A stretch of DNA of 64,000 bases. Source: Saxidomus purpurata. Lineage: Eukaryota; Mollusca; Bivalvia; Venerida; Veneridae. The translations under genes were made by a program, and so were the position numbers. This document shows, in pieces, positions 25,615 through 37,157 of the stretch. The notes below the pieces were generated by a model that was given only the letters and a program-made list of their open reading frames with translations, did no database searches and had not been told where the DNA came from. The stretch lies in NCBI GenBank assembly GCA_022818135.1, contig JAFMSR010000005.1, forward strand, positions 36,217,959 through 36,281,958, read 5' to 3'. Each line of letters starts with the position of its first letter. The stretch's first letter is position 1.

Positions 25615-26022
25615 TAGCATAATCACGGTGGGGAATCACATGATCAAAATAATCTCTAAACAAAAGTAAACAGTATGAAAAATGTTACAAAATAATGAAA
25701 GCTGTTCAGCTGTGATTATAAAAAGTAGCCTATCTTATAACAACATTAACGTATTCTAGAACTATTCAGGTCTCAATAACAATCACCTTCTGATTATGCT
25801 GAACACTCCAAAAATAAATTAGTGTACTCAAGTGTTTATTACAATCGGCAGGAGACTATGATTGAGATCTATGTAGTTCTAGAATACAGTAATGTCGCCA
25901 TAAGATAGGCTACAAATCATATTTAAAGCTAGACAACTTTCATTATTTTTTTAACATTTTCATAGATTTACTTTTGTTTAGAGATTATTTTGATCACGTG
26001 ATTCCCCACCGTGATAATATTA
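25615..26022. mobile_element. Foldback element, ~405 bp, arms ~165 bp
   Basis: The left arm starts ATCACGGTGGGGAATCACAT and the right arm ends with its inverse ...GTGATTCCCCACCGTGAT. The outer ~50 bp pair almost perfectly (through TAATCTCTAAACAAAAGTAAA). Pairing continues imperfectly through GTAGCCTATCTTAT and TATTCTAGAACTA to a loop around 25800-25860. There is no coding. Direct repeats at the junctions are not clear. Confidence 0.85.
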
Positions 26023-27662
26023 TATTGTTGTTTTTTTTATAATTGGCGCTGTGCGGAAGCACAGCGTCAGTATTGAATAGGTTTTAATTTTGTACCATGG
26101 GGTTGCATAATCGAATAGGGAGCAGCCAACATTATTATTGTAATTAAAAACTATGTATTATGTTTGAACAAACTCCCTATAATGAATAAATAAATAGTAT
26201 TAACTGATTACAAACAATACTATACCAGATGCATACGTCTTCGACCGTTAATTCAAAACGTTTGACATATTCATAGGATATTTAATAACTTTTCCACAAA
26301 CTTGAAGGTTACGGTTTTTTTATTGCTTTGTTTACGGACCCTACGGCCAGATTCATCAAAGTTCAGAAAAAACGTCTCGATAGTTGTTTTGCTATCTCTA
26401 AACATTTTGAAGTTTAAATACATATGTTGTCAACGTGAATAATTAATGAAAACCCATTTTAATTACTACATACTAAAGTAAAATGTAGGCTTATAAATAA
26501 GACCGTTCCCTAACTATGCGATACACGGGGTCTCAATGAAAGTTATGTAAAGCATCGCTAACAACTGACCAATAGTAAAGACAAAATTAATCACGTGGGT
26601 TTCGTCTGCGTCAAAAGCGTCTACTGACCACGAGCTGTAGCCTTGTTTAATGGGCGTCTCGTACCTTATGCGGAAGGTTGTTTTCGATTCGTTCTTTTTT
26701 GGTTAAACGTGTAAATGTGGTTTTTTCTTATATGATAACATTTACATAAACATAATGTTTTGTTTTTTCCCGTTGAAGGTTGTTTACTGATATTCTAAAA
26801 TGCTCTGATTCCTTTAAATCAGTTTCAAAACTGCGCAGCCCTTGCTTCTTTATAACTTAAATCAACGAGGTATCTGTTCTGTATAGAACTATTTTCCTAC
26901 GCGGTTTTTATCGTCAGACCGGTGTGACATGAGAAATGTAAGACCCGTGAAATACGTATCGTTACACCGGATACACTAAATTAAGTGTTTCCGCGAGAGC
27001 GCGTTTTCTGCGGTTTTGACGCACTCATTTTGTCAATGACGCAACAGAAATAGCAAAGAGCGTCTTCTATGACGCAATTAAAATGTGTATGATCAAATTA
27101 CTACAAAAACAACATTTCAAAACCTCTCAAAACGCTTCGAAATGCAAGATAAATTGTTGATAAAATACGCTTCCGGTATGGGATATGTCTAACTAACTTT
27201 GACCCTATTGCGTCGTCGTTGTCGTCTGATTTCGGATCGACCCGCATTTTGTACCATTGCGTTTTTGTGTGTGTTGATTCCTATAATACCGTCATCATAG
27301 ATCGTAGACGCACAACAAGAGATGGTCGACGAACCTTAATAGGGGAAACAAAAACGTCTTTCTGAGTGATTTTAATGATCATTTTTGTAGTCATTTCGAT
27401 CAGACTGTCACTATTGAAAGGGGTTTAAGTGTGCCAAATAATATCCAAGTTTAATGTCTATGGTTGAATGCACTTATGAAAAATTCGCTTTGTGGACAAA
27501 TTTGACTTTTGAGATGCAGTGACAAAATGGAAAGCATCCAAAGAGAAACACCTGTTGTCTTGATACCCTTTGATTACCCACCATTTTGTGATGTATCACA
27601 TGCAGTTTTACAGAAGTAAACTGAATAAAACTTCTTTAACACATAGTCATGCCTTTTATTTT
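26023..27662. other. Intergenic stretch with CpG-bearing patch
   Basis: A small hairpin GCGCTGTGC-GGAA-GCACAGCGT lies at about 26046-26067. The 26930-27070 region is locally richer in CpG and repeats GACGCA/GCGTC, but no transcription unit could be linked to it. Confidence 0.35.
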
Positions 27663-27663
27663 T

Positions 27664-27920
27664 TTACAATAAAGGGTATGACCCTCGGAGTTTCTAAATG
27701 ACCCCCAAATTATGATACAGGGAATTGGCACCCAGGGTCTTCCTCCTCCATGAAAGCCGGAAGTTGCAATATGACCTTAGCTGTTGGGTGCGACGTTAAA
27801 TCCGAATTAATTGGCACAATACAATCAACCTTATGGGCATATCCCATAACTTTTGAATGACATTTAAAGTTGTTCAAACCATAAATTTTCAGTTCAGTTT
27901 TGTCAAAATCCATTTCTCAG
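27664..27920. repeat. Probable dispersed repeat fragment
   Basis: Contains GTTGGGTGCGACGTTAAAT (27785-27803). From memory this resembles a phrase common near SINE-like repeats in bivalve genomes. The minus-strand frame 27710-27913 is 67 codons long with no recognisable domain. Assignment is tentative. Confidence 0.3.
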
Positions 27921-28063
27921 TTACGATTCACAGCTTAATACTTCATAGGGTAGTTGAAAATAATCACTGAATGACATAAAGTAAGCACATGTGTTCCTAT
28001 CTCAAAAGTAAAGTTTACACAAATGGTGAAAGGTCAAAATTTGTGGACAGTTGTGTCTCCAGT

Positions 28064-28833
28064 TTATAACTTTACTCGTGCAAGGGTTGTCCTGATATTC
28101 ACACATGTATGTGTACAGTCTATGTTGTCCTGATATTTACACATGTATGTGTGCAGGCTGTGTTGTTCAGAGACAATCGATCCTCCAGCACTTTCAGTCC
28201 TTTGATTCTGAAAAGGCAAGCTTTTGGGGTAAGCTTTAATAATGTTTATGACAGTATTCAATCAAAGGACTTATCATTCTATATATAAGTGTGACCTTGA
28301 CCTTTGAGGTAAGGACATGGGTTTTGCATGCGACACATCGTCTTGATGTGCTGAACATTTGTGCCAAGTTATTTCAAAATCCTTCAATGCATTACAAGGT
28401 TACAGTCCAGACATAAATGTGTGCATATACAATCGAACAGGATTCCATTAACTTCAAACTCTAAGTGTGACCTTGACCTTTGAGGTAGGGACGTGGGTCT
28501 TGTATGCGACATGTCGTCTTGACGTACTGAAAGTTAGTTCCTAGTTATTTCAAATTCCTTCAATGCATGAAAAAGTTACAGTCCGGACACGAATGTGTGC
28601 ATATATACAGGATTCCATTACCTTCGAACTCTATTTTTGAGGTAGGGACTTGGGTCTGGCACGCGACACATCATCTTGATGCACTGAACAGTTTTGCCAA
28701 GTTATTTCAAAATCCTTCAATGCATGACAAAGTTACAGCCCAAACACGGAAAAATGTAAGGGCGGACGCACAGACGGACGGGCGGAAACACGGACGGACG
28801 GTGCGATTTTAAAAGCCACCCTTCAAGGGCATA
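28064..28833 (-). mobile_element. Pearl-like element (minus)
   Basis: Read on the minus strand it starts TATGCCCTTGAAGGGTGGC (short hairpin). It continues TTTTAAAATCGCACC and a CCGTCCGTGTTTCCGCCCG run, then about three direct repeats with GTCCGGACTGTAAC-like heads and AAAGGTCAAGGTCAC-like tails (landmarks on the plus strand near 28404, 28580 and 28736). Head, tetranucleotide run and core closely match the element at 45536. Near its far end, 28085-28165 holds a short ~50 bp tandem duplication (GTTGTCCTGATATTYACACA). The far boundary is uncertain. Confidence 0.6.
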
Positions 28834-29683
28834 CAAATATACGAAAACTTTGTTTCTAATATCAAGACTGATATAAAGCTAATTCCTTGGTGCAACCTCT
28901 GTATTCCGTTCCAAATTTCTAAGTCGTATACAAGTACATTAATCTACGCTACTGGTCAAACTTAGCTGTAAACATATTTACAAGATTTTTAGTTCTCTCC
29001 ACTCCTTCCCGTGATTCTTATCCAAATTTCGAGGTTTTGGACGATTTAACCATTGCCCATGTATTTGGGAATTTTGCGCAGCATCTTTTACAGAAAATTA
29101 TTTTGAATTGGCGAGACAAGAAGTTTGCGTTTTTATGATCTCCGAGTCAATTCACGAGAGTATATACTGGAATTCGCGAATGTTTCCGGAACTTAAGGCC
29201 CTTTACTGTTGTAATTTAAGAGATGATTTATGTTCTTGTTTAATTTCATATGTTTAGGGGAGGAGTTAGTTTTAGAAGTATTACTAAATGAAATCGAGCT
29301 AGAGTGAGTTTAGTCCTTCGGGTAATAGAGAGGCGAAGCATCGTGAGTGAGATGGCAGATATTTTAGAGTTGGCATGATATTAGATAGGTGATTTGAAGG
29401 TAGAATAGAATTGTGGGTGGAAATACAAAACCAATTAGCGTGAATTTTTCAGATTCCTTCATACATGTAATTTAGATTTTCTGGCTAATAAGAAACTACT
29501 AAGTAAAAATGGGTTATTGTTAGTTTGTTCCTTCGGGTATAGGAGAGGCGACAAGTAACAAGAAAGACATTGATTGCATTTAACATAGTTTATTATTGTT
29601 CGGAATTTATGTCAGCAAAACAATTTACTTGAGGTCTTTGCTGTTAGGGTTGATAGACCCGTCTGTGAACTCAAGTGTTCTTG
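28834..29683. other. Intergenic stretch, short duplicated phrase
   Basis: TAGTCCTTCGGGTAATAGAG (29312) is echoed by TGTTCCTTCGGGTATAGGAG (29526), with similar flanks. This may be a decayed local duplication. No gene was identified. Confidence 0.35.
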
Positions 29684-29878
29684 TCACAAATCACATCCAT
29701 AATAGTCCAAAGCGACGATTAGAAATCGGATGTCATATCTGTCCAGCAACTGTGTACCAGAAATAACGTTTGGATCTGAAAGATCTGCCAAAAATTGTGC
29801 GTGCATTGTTGTAATGTCCTCTTTTTCTAAGAAAACGGTTTCAAACAAGTCACTCTGCCACGATGTTAATTTTGCCAT
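29684..29878 (-). CDS. Hypothetical short ORF, possible terminal exon
   Basis: An uninterrupted minus-strand frame of 64 codons from ATG (29878) to TGA, with balanced protein-like composition (starts MAKLTSWQSDLF, ends ALDYYGCDL) instead of the Phe/Leu/Tyr-rich look of chance frames in this AT-rich DNA. A TTTATT on the plus strand at 29589-29594 would be an AATAAA poly(A) signal about 90 bp downstream. I see no convincing splice acceptor upstream and no recognised domain. It could be a small gene, a last exon or chance. Confidence 0.3.
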   Translation of the reverse strand: MAKLTSWQSDLFETVFLEKEDITTMHAQFLADLSDPNVISGTQLLDRYDIRFLIVALDYYGCDL

Positions 29879-30092
29879 TTTCAATACAATGAATGATCAT
29901 TTGAACCTTTTTCTTTCAACAGTGTAGAGAATCGTATGGAAAATATCATTGTTGTATGTTGTCGTTTTCATTTGAGCCAGAAGTATTTACATACTCATTT
30001 TCAATTTAACAAATTTTAAAGTTGTTAGATTAGTATATGATGAGTGTAAATTAATGGAGCCTTGTTGTTTTATCTTTGCTAGTGTTTGGTGG

Positions 30093-30310
30093 AGCCGCCG
30101 TGGCACAGCGGTAGTGCGTTCGCCTGAAGATCGGAGGAACCCGAGCTACATCCCAACCATGCGGTAGTGTCCTTAGGCAAGACACAGCTATTTCCACATT
30201 TGCCCCCTCCTCCTCCTCTGTCTCTTTATGATTAATTCCGTCTGGACTGAGTCTCGAGATCGATTAATCTAAGTTTTAATAAATTGCTTCGCAACTGAGA
30301 ATAAAAAGAA
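30093..30310 (+). mobile_element. tRNA-derived SINE, Phe(GAA)-like head
   Basis: GCCGCCGTGGCACAGCGGTA contains a good A box. CTGAAGA forms the anticodon loop (GAA, Phe) with a mostly paired stem; the B-box region (GAGCTACATCCC) is eroded. The body contains GTGTCCTTAGGCAAGACAC, a phrase I recall as conserved in the central domain of widespread invertebrate SINEs, and ends ...AATTGCTTCGCAACTGAGAATAAAAAG. Those tail words support a nearly full-length copy. Confidence 0.7.
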
Positions 30311-32401
30311 AATATTATGAATAAAACCTTGAGTTGTTTATCAGTGCGCGCCGTTTCTCAGCAACCACTGCCTGCAAATTAATGAAACTTCACAGTAATT
30401 AGTAGTACGAAACTGTGGAATGGTCGAAATCAATTGAAATATGGGAAATATGGGAAATATGAACTTATATAGGAGTGTTTGTTGTTTTCTGGATTTGTTC
30501 TTTCGTACATCTTCGTGATTATGTGAGAAACATGGAAAATACCTGTAACATCTAAGTTCCACGAAAACGTCGTCACCACCCTTAGTTATTTTAATTATAT
30601 AAATGAAGAAGCAATATTAAAACAAGTTTCAGGAAGGGAGACATGAATATCAGGCGCGATTCGAGCTGCGTTAAGACTTTTAACAAAACAATACATGTAA
30701 ATAAGTTATTCTATGAGAAACAATCTGCATTGTTTTTCTTGAATTCCGACATACGATTCAAATACATTTACCTGAAAACGAACGTTGCGAATATTCACTT
30801 GCACCAATAGTGCAGGCAATCTTAATTAAGCAGGCCTATAGAATTAATTTCACATAAGGCCACATAGAAATAAAAAAATATGAAGTTATTTCAAATCTTA
30901 CCATTGGTTTTTGATAAGAAGATATTTTGCTATTAACGTAAAGTTATGACACCATGCAAAATCAGCACCAGCCATGCTGCGGTCATGTTTAAAAAAGCAA
31001 ACATAAATTAAAGGAACGTAAGATGGGTTAAATAACAAATATTCTTGTTATATAATTTCAAAATCTAACATATAAGTGTTAATTTCTAATCTGAATATTG
31101 TATTAATGGACACTAGAAAAAATGGCCATACTGTACTGTAAGAATTTATGTGCATTACAATAGTGACCCCTTGGTTCAATTGTCTGCAAATTCTGGAAAT
31201 CCTATAGCAAATCTTTTTTTTTTGGCGAAACACGCTCAAATTCAGAGAAAATTAAGGTGTGTGCGTTTTCAGTTTCAAGACGGGTATTTCAGTTTTCATT
31301 TCTTAAAACTTATCTACAGTTTTCAAATTTTGGTTGTTATTAACAATCTATATGTTAGATCAGAAAAAAACACACATTGTGAACGCACACATTTCTGCTC
31401 AGAAAAGATATAGCAAATATCACACGTTCATGCATAAGCATTAACTATATTAGACACTGATTATCTCAAGATAGACATCTGATAGAATGTTTGTATCTTT
31501 CTGAGCAGACTTCAGACAGACTGTTGATTAAAGTTATTACTTTTACATTTTAGTGTATATATTGACAATCAAGTTTAGAATCCTGAAATTTACTTAATCG
31601 AAAACAGAACTGTCTACATATGTTCAGTGAGGAAATGCTTGAGGAATCAGTGCTTCATGTCGCGCACCTGTTACATGCATCATCATGACATTGTATTGTA
31701 TACACTGTTACATGAATTTCATAAGACACTAATCTTATGAATTTTGGTAACAGTAGGAAAGTAAAACGTAATAGAAATGGTGCCTATTACGTGAATATTA
31801 TTGCAAAAAGAATGTAAACTTACTTTCTCTTGGGGTAATCTGAAGGCAAACAACTTTTCCTTCTTCTGAGTCTTCTCTCGCGCATAAACATTGTGGAATA
31901 AGAAGTGGGCCTGTTCGAGGTTTATGTGTCCTTTAACTCTTATTACTTCATTTGCTTATCGTTTTGAGGTGTTTTTTGTTTCCTTTTGATGTTTAGGGTA
32001 CATATTCAATCACATGTTACAGTTAATACTCAGTTATAACATTGCAACTTGCAATGTTACTTATGTTTTACATCGTCTAAGTTTGTCTTCTTTTTTCCCA
32101 TTGGTACACAATTTCTAGCTGATTCCCAGTGTCTTGTCTGGTTGCTTGTGAAATGAAATCTAACGGCTCTTTCCCTTCAACAGAATTCACAAAATCACTT
32201 ATTGGTAAGAAGTTACCTATATAAGACTATATCACTTTTGAAAGGGTATATATCTTGTCGGCAGAACTTTTTAGATTCTCAGGTGAGATCGCAAGCTTGT
32301 GAAAGCTTTATATACAAGTGCACAATATATGTGTGATATGATGTACAAAAGTTCACTCTCAGTGATAAGTAGGCAAAAACATTGATGCTATCTTATAATT
32401 T
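30311..32401. other. Intergenic stretch, no gene seen
   Basis: AT-rich with stop-dense frames. A small (GGGAAATAT)n-like triplication sits near 30440. No supported gene or element. Confidence 0.35.
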
Positions 32402-32751
32402 TTTACGAAATAAGATCATTTCGTTTTTACGGATTAATTAATTTCGTTTTTACGAAATGTTTTTCGTAATTACGATATGTTATTTCGTTTTTACGATATC
32501 TTACTTCGTTTTTACGAAATCTTATTTCGTAATAACGAAATACTTTTAGTAAAAACGAAATAACATTTTGTTTAAACGAAATAATATTTCGTAAAAACGA
32601 AGTAAGATTTCGTAATTACGAAATATATATTTCGTTAAAATGAAATTGTTTTTTTTTACGAAATAAGATTTCGTTTTTTCGAAATAACACTGTTTTTACG
32701 AAATGTTATTTTGTTTTTACGAAATGTTAAATGTATTTTGTAATTACGAAA
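32402..32751. repeat. Array of TTTCG-TTTTTA-CGAAA palindromes
   Basis: About 16-20 adjacent units of 17-22 bp, each close to the palindrome ATTTCGTTTTTACGAAAT, with loop variants TAATTA, AAAAA, TTAAAA and AATAA. Because every unit is itself an inverted repeat, units pair internally and with any neighbour. A/T content is very high, with one CpG in each half-unit. It has no coding capacity. Confidence 0.92.
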
Positions 32752-34628
32752 TGAAAAAATATGTATCACATGTCATTTCTCGGGCACCGTACCTTCGCAC
32801 TGTTCAGATTGTTGTTTTATTTACCTTCAGTGCTTAGCAGCCGTTTATTTTAGCTATTTAAAAAAGTGATTTTGCCTATCCAATGCCCGTGTATGACGTT
32901 TTATTGCACTTGGCTATCAGATTTTATTCACAGAGAAATAAAACTAAGGTTTAATTTCAAACAAGCAGGCGTGGCTTAATAGGAACTGCAGTATTATTGC
33001 CAGGGAATAATGGTTAAAAGGAACTGAAATAAGCAAGCGTCTTAAATTGAATAGAATATCCATTTTTGTAAATCTTTTAACACTGCTATGTATCATAAAT
33101 CTGTAATTATGTGGAACCCCAGTCTACTTGACGAGCATTTTAACAGGAGGGGTGGGCGAAAAGACACTATTCAAGAAAGATTTATAACTCCAACTACATT
33201 CCTGTCAGACATTGAAAATATCTTGTCTTCGTGTGAACATTTGACATTTAACTGTGGAAAATGTTTATACTGAAGATGCTAGAGACTAACATCATAAAAA
33301 ATATCATTGACAAAAGGTGTTTTGTGATAACTTAACAATATCATCTTAAATTTCAGAAAAATGGTTTTATTGGTAAAACGTCTTTTTCTGTTCTTAAACA
33401 CATTTCTGTAAAATACTTTAGGTGTATTATCGTGACGGGATTTATAGAACGGATTTTGCATTGGAAATGAACAGTTGCCTGAAAAATTCTGAATGGTCGG
33501 TTTTGTCTCAGTGTCGACAATCGATCAGTATAGGTATCTATTCTCTGTGTATGTGCGGTCTGGCGAGATAGGCCCAACAAGCACACGTGGGTGTTAATAT
33601 AAATACAACAAACTTTATTATGAGCTCTGTATAGCTACGGGCAAACTAATTTAACACATGCAGTCCTGAGAAACCAAAAGAATTTCGACCTAAAATAGTG
33701 AAGACTACTGTACTTATATAACGTTACGGATATCTTCAGTTTACTCCTTTCGATTTTTTGTCAACCAATCGAATCAGCTGTGACCTCCACCTAAAAGAAA
33801 AGCGGAAGTAAAAATAAAAATCAATCAGTCCTGTGGCGGAAAAAATGCAAACAAAATGTTGGGTACGATACAAAAAGGCTTAATATCGTTGATAATTTTT
33901 TTCAACTTTTGAAACGGGCCACTGCTTAAAAGCACTTCAAGAATTTCTGCTATATTTGCATTATATAAGAAATGATACAAACTTACAATTAATCTATGAA
34001 CATGCTCCCGAAAACATGCTCGCAATCAAATCATTTTTTTTTCATCGCTTACGTATCAAATACATAAGTACGAAAAGTACGAAACCAATGCCCAAGAATT
34101 TGAAAGCTGGACTAATCTAAACAACCGACAGCACGATATTGCTAATAAAATGCAAGCAGTACCTAGTAAAATTCTCAAATAATCCCACCAATGTTAGGAA
34201 TCACAAAAGAAGCCTAAATATCCAGTTTATTTACAATTCTGTTCATTCCGTATTGGCAATGTGTTTCGTTGAAAGTGTTATTTCGGGAAACGTCTTCTTG
34301 CAGTTTACTTAAATATTTTGATTCGGGTGTGGTAGGAGTATCAACTATTCGTGTAGAGATGTACTATGTGTCACGCAATACATCAACACATTTATTTGAA
34401 ATCTTCTTAATATCCTGACCTAGCGCGTCTAATGTAGTGTTCATGGATTTATTATCAAAACAATAGGTTAATTAAAATAATCATCATTCCAGTGTAATTC
34501 ACCTACTTGAATGCATGACGCTGAGCTTTATTCGTGTCTGTTCTGTGTTTATCGACTAGACTTACTTATAGAATGTGATGTCATAGCTACGGTAAGTATT
34601 ATTCTGTTTTGATTAAAGTCATTTAAAA
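32752..34628. other. Intergenic stretch, no gene seen
   Basis: Short frames on both strands (for example 33088-33273 plus, 33353-33586 minus) have no motif I recognise. No repeats with clear ends. Confidence 0.35.
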
Positions 34629-35947
34629 GGACATACCCTATAACTTAAGCCAAACTAAATAAGCACTAAAACATAAACAATAGAATATTTTGAAGTAGTA
34701 ACCTAAAGTGTAATTTTGCTCAAGTTTCAAAGTAAAAATCCAGCTGAAATAGGTGTGTATAAAAAAAGGGTAGTGGAAATAATAGCTTTTAACCCAATAC
34801 ACTAAACTCTTCCTGCTACCAGTACGAAATAATAACTTTCCAAAAATTAGTTTTCCTATTTTGACTGGGATAGTCTTTTAAAAAAAAGCAACTGCATGCA
34901 GGAGTTGTACCCTTCCACTGCCGAAATCTCTACCAACAACAACAACAACACCAACAACAACACAAGGGATGTCACTGCGAAGAAAGGAACTATTATTTTA
35001 TTTCTAAAGCACCAACTTCAAATACTTATGCGGCATTGTCATTCATTTAACACAATTAAATGCACATCAACCGAAAACTGCTTTTATAAAACTGTCACCA
35101 AAAATAAACTATGTGCAATAAGATGCGCATAATGTCACTTTAACTTAAAAGTTTCAGCTATGCACTCCAGTCATTAGCGATAAAATATTCTTCAGTGCCG
35201 TAAACTATGCAGAGTTGTTGTTGTTTAATTAAAGGGAGAATGCGATTTATCACTGTAACATAAGGCCTCTATATAGATTAATTGTGGTAAAATGAGGCAT
35301 TTTTTGCCATGGGTTCTTCTTTGAAACTTTATTTATTTATCATTTTGCGTTCTTTGAACACACTATCTATTTTCGAGATTATAATCGGCTAGATGTAGGG
35401 TACAGTAGTCGGAACGTAACAGTTGTCAAAATTTGCGAATATCGTGCAGGTATAACGTGCGTATAACGTGCGTGCGCTCATCGAGTATTTTGCCAACCGT
35501 ATTTCGTGTATCATATCGTATCATTCATGGTGCAACGTGCACCATATACTATACACGATATACGATACACGATTTCTGGTGTACGATGCGTCTATACGGT
35601 ATATGATTCGATGTTTTATTCTCAAAACATAGATTATGTGTTCAATGAACGTAAAATGATAAATAAATACCATTTCAAAGAAGAACCTATGGCAAAAAAT
35701 GCTTCATTTTACCACAATTAATCAATAAATCGCATCCACCCGTTAATTGTACAACAACAACTCTACATAGATAATTGAATGGTTTACGGTACAGCAGTAT
35801 AACATAAACCGCTGATTTTATCGATAAAGACTGGGAATGCGTAGCTGAAACTTTTAGGCTAAATTATAATACAATGTACTTCCAAATATTCTATTATTTA
35901 TGTTTTTTTGATGTTATTAAGTTTGGCATCAATTACAGGGTATGTCC
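34629..35947. mobile_element. Foldback element GGACATACCCT with ~320 bp arms
   Basis: The left end GGACATACCCTATAACTTAA and right end ...CAGGGTATGTCC are inverted. The arms match over about 320 bp with shared landmarks in inverse: AAGTTTCAGCTA, GAGTTGTTGTTGT, GCGATTTAT, TTGTGGTAAAATGA, CATTTTTTGCCAT, GGTTCTTCTTTGAAA, GTTCTTTGAACACA versus GTTCATTGAACACA. The spacer (about 35375-35630) itself holds a smaller palindrome around GGTGCAACGTGCACC. The left arm is split by MITE copy C. No transposase frame is present. A single-arm relative is at 43761-44131. Confidence 0.88.
34704..35142 (-). mobile_element. MITE family TAAAGTGACATTATGC, copy C (nested)
   Basis: Inverse orientation to A and B. The right end GCATAATGTCACTTTA is intact; the left end is mutated (TAAAGTGTAATTTTGC). 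Shared internal blocks include CTGCTACCAGTACGAAATAA and the (CAA)n run. It interrupts the left arm of the GGACATACCCT foldback element between ...GTAGTAACC and ACTTAAAAGTTTCAGC, while the right arm has no such insert. That makes the nesting explicit. Confidence 0.88.
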
Positions 35948-36010
35948 CTGAAAAAACAGTATAAGAGAAACAGTTTTGAACCTTATAACTGATAAATAAA
36001 TAGAGGATAA

Positions 36011-36435
36011 TTGTTGGTTTCGGTGTAATATCACGTTATAATTTCACCGAGTGGGCACCAAAAGTGATATTTTCACGAGTGGCGCAGCAACGTGAAAATA
36101 ACTACTTTTGGTGCTCACGAGTGAAATTATCGCGATATTACATCGATACCAACAATTTTTCTATTTATTTTATGTCTATAACTCTACTTTTATTGAGTTT
36201 GTTTCAATTAAATGTCTAAAATCGCGGGAAACGTCATCAGAAAGCATAACAAACATGACGTCATTTTAACGACGTCATCGTCGTATGGTTTCCTGCGTTC
36301 GTTACGCTCGGTATATAATTTGACGTTAAACCGGGTAGAAAATTGTGATAATTTTCACTGAGTGGACAGTGAGTTTATCGGAATATAATTCACCGTTATA
36401 TTTCGATAAACCACCGAAAAACATTAAATAAAATG
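36011..36435. mobile_element. Hairpin-bearing dispersed repeat, copy 1
   Basis: Begins with ~65 bp inverted arms (TTGTTGGTTTCGGTGTAATA ... to ...ATATTACATCGATACCAACAA) around a CGCAGCA loop; the arms contain CACCAAAAGTGATATTTTCAC and its inverse. It continues AAATCGCGGGAAACGTCATC, ACGCTCGGTATA and CCGGGTAGAAAA, and ends with a second small inverted pair (GTTTATCGGAATATAA / TTATATTTCGATAAAC). A second copy lacking the left arm is at 40560-40848. Non-autonomous; superfamily not known. Confidence 0.7.
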
Positions 36436-36942
36436 ACTTTAAGTACTCCTGATCAACTGACTGATGTCAATGAAACTTCTTAACACCAAAATGTAACTAA
36501 GAAAAAATGAAAACAAATCGTCAATTAATTTCGGAAAGTATCATTGGGTGCGATGGATTAGGCATAATGCTTTATCATGTTGATAAATATACGGTATATT
36601 TGCAGAGAGAATACAGGGCATCTGTATAAGTATAATTGAATTAAATGGTCCAATTTTTCATTGGTATATCAGTATCATACAGATGTGAATTTGTTTTATA
36701 ACTTCTTATAAACGAGTTATATATTGACTGTTACAGATTTTTATTCTTTAGGGTTTTAAGTTCGTATTGTTGCAAAAGGTTTCAACGTGATAAATACATA
36801 AATAATTACGACTAAAGAATTCAAAACAAAATATTTGAATAGAAAACTAGGTCTTTGTATACTGTACCGGACCATACTTACCTACATACCACGACCTCTG
36901 CTTTTAATAGGTATGCTCTGTTTTTTATACTATACCTAATCA

Positions 36943-36943
36943 T

Positions 36944-36979
<36 letters not shown>

Positions 36980-37036
36980 ACGAAAGAAATAAAGATAGAA
37001 ATAAGGGAAACGAAAGAAAGAGAGGAAGGAAGGAAT

Positions 37037-37068
<32 letters not shown>

Positions 37069-37157
37069 GAAGGAAGGAAGGAAGGAAGGAAGGAAGGAAG
37101 GAAGGAAGGAAGGAAGGAAGGAAGGAAGGAAGCAAGGAAGGCAGCAAGGAAGTAAGG
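36943..37157. repeat. (GAAA)n to (GAAG)n compound microsatellite
   Basis: GAAA repeats with interruptions pass into a long (GGAA)n tract, purine-only on the plus strand. Translations in every frame are Lys/Glu or Phe/Leu/Ser repeats and not genes. A long polypurine mirror-type tract like this can adopt triplex (H-DNA) structure. Confidence 0.96.

Noticed and set aside
26930..27070. CpG island promoter
   Set aside because: CpG enrichment is modest and short and no transcript start, TATA/Inr pair or downstream exon could be linked to it.
30093..30165. Functional tRNA-Phe gene
   Set aside because: The B box and T arm are eroded and a conserved SINE body follows.
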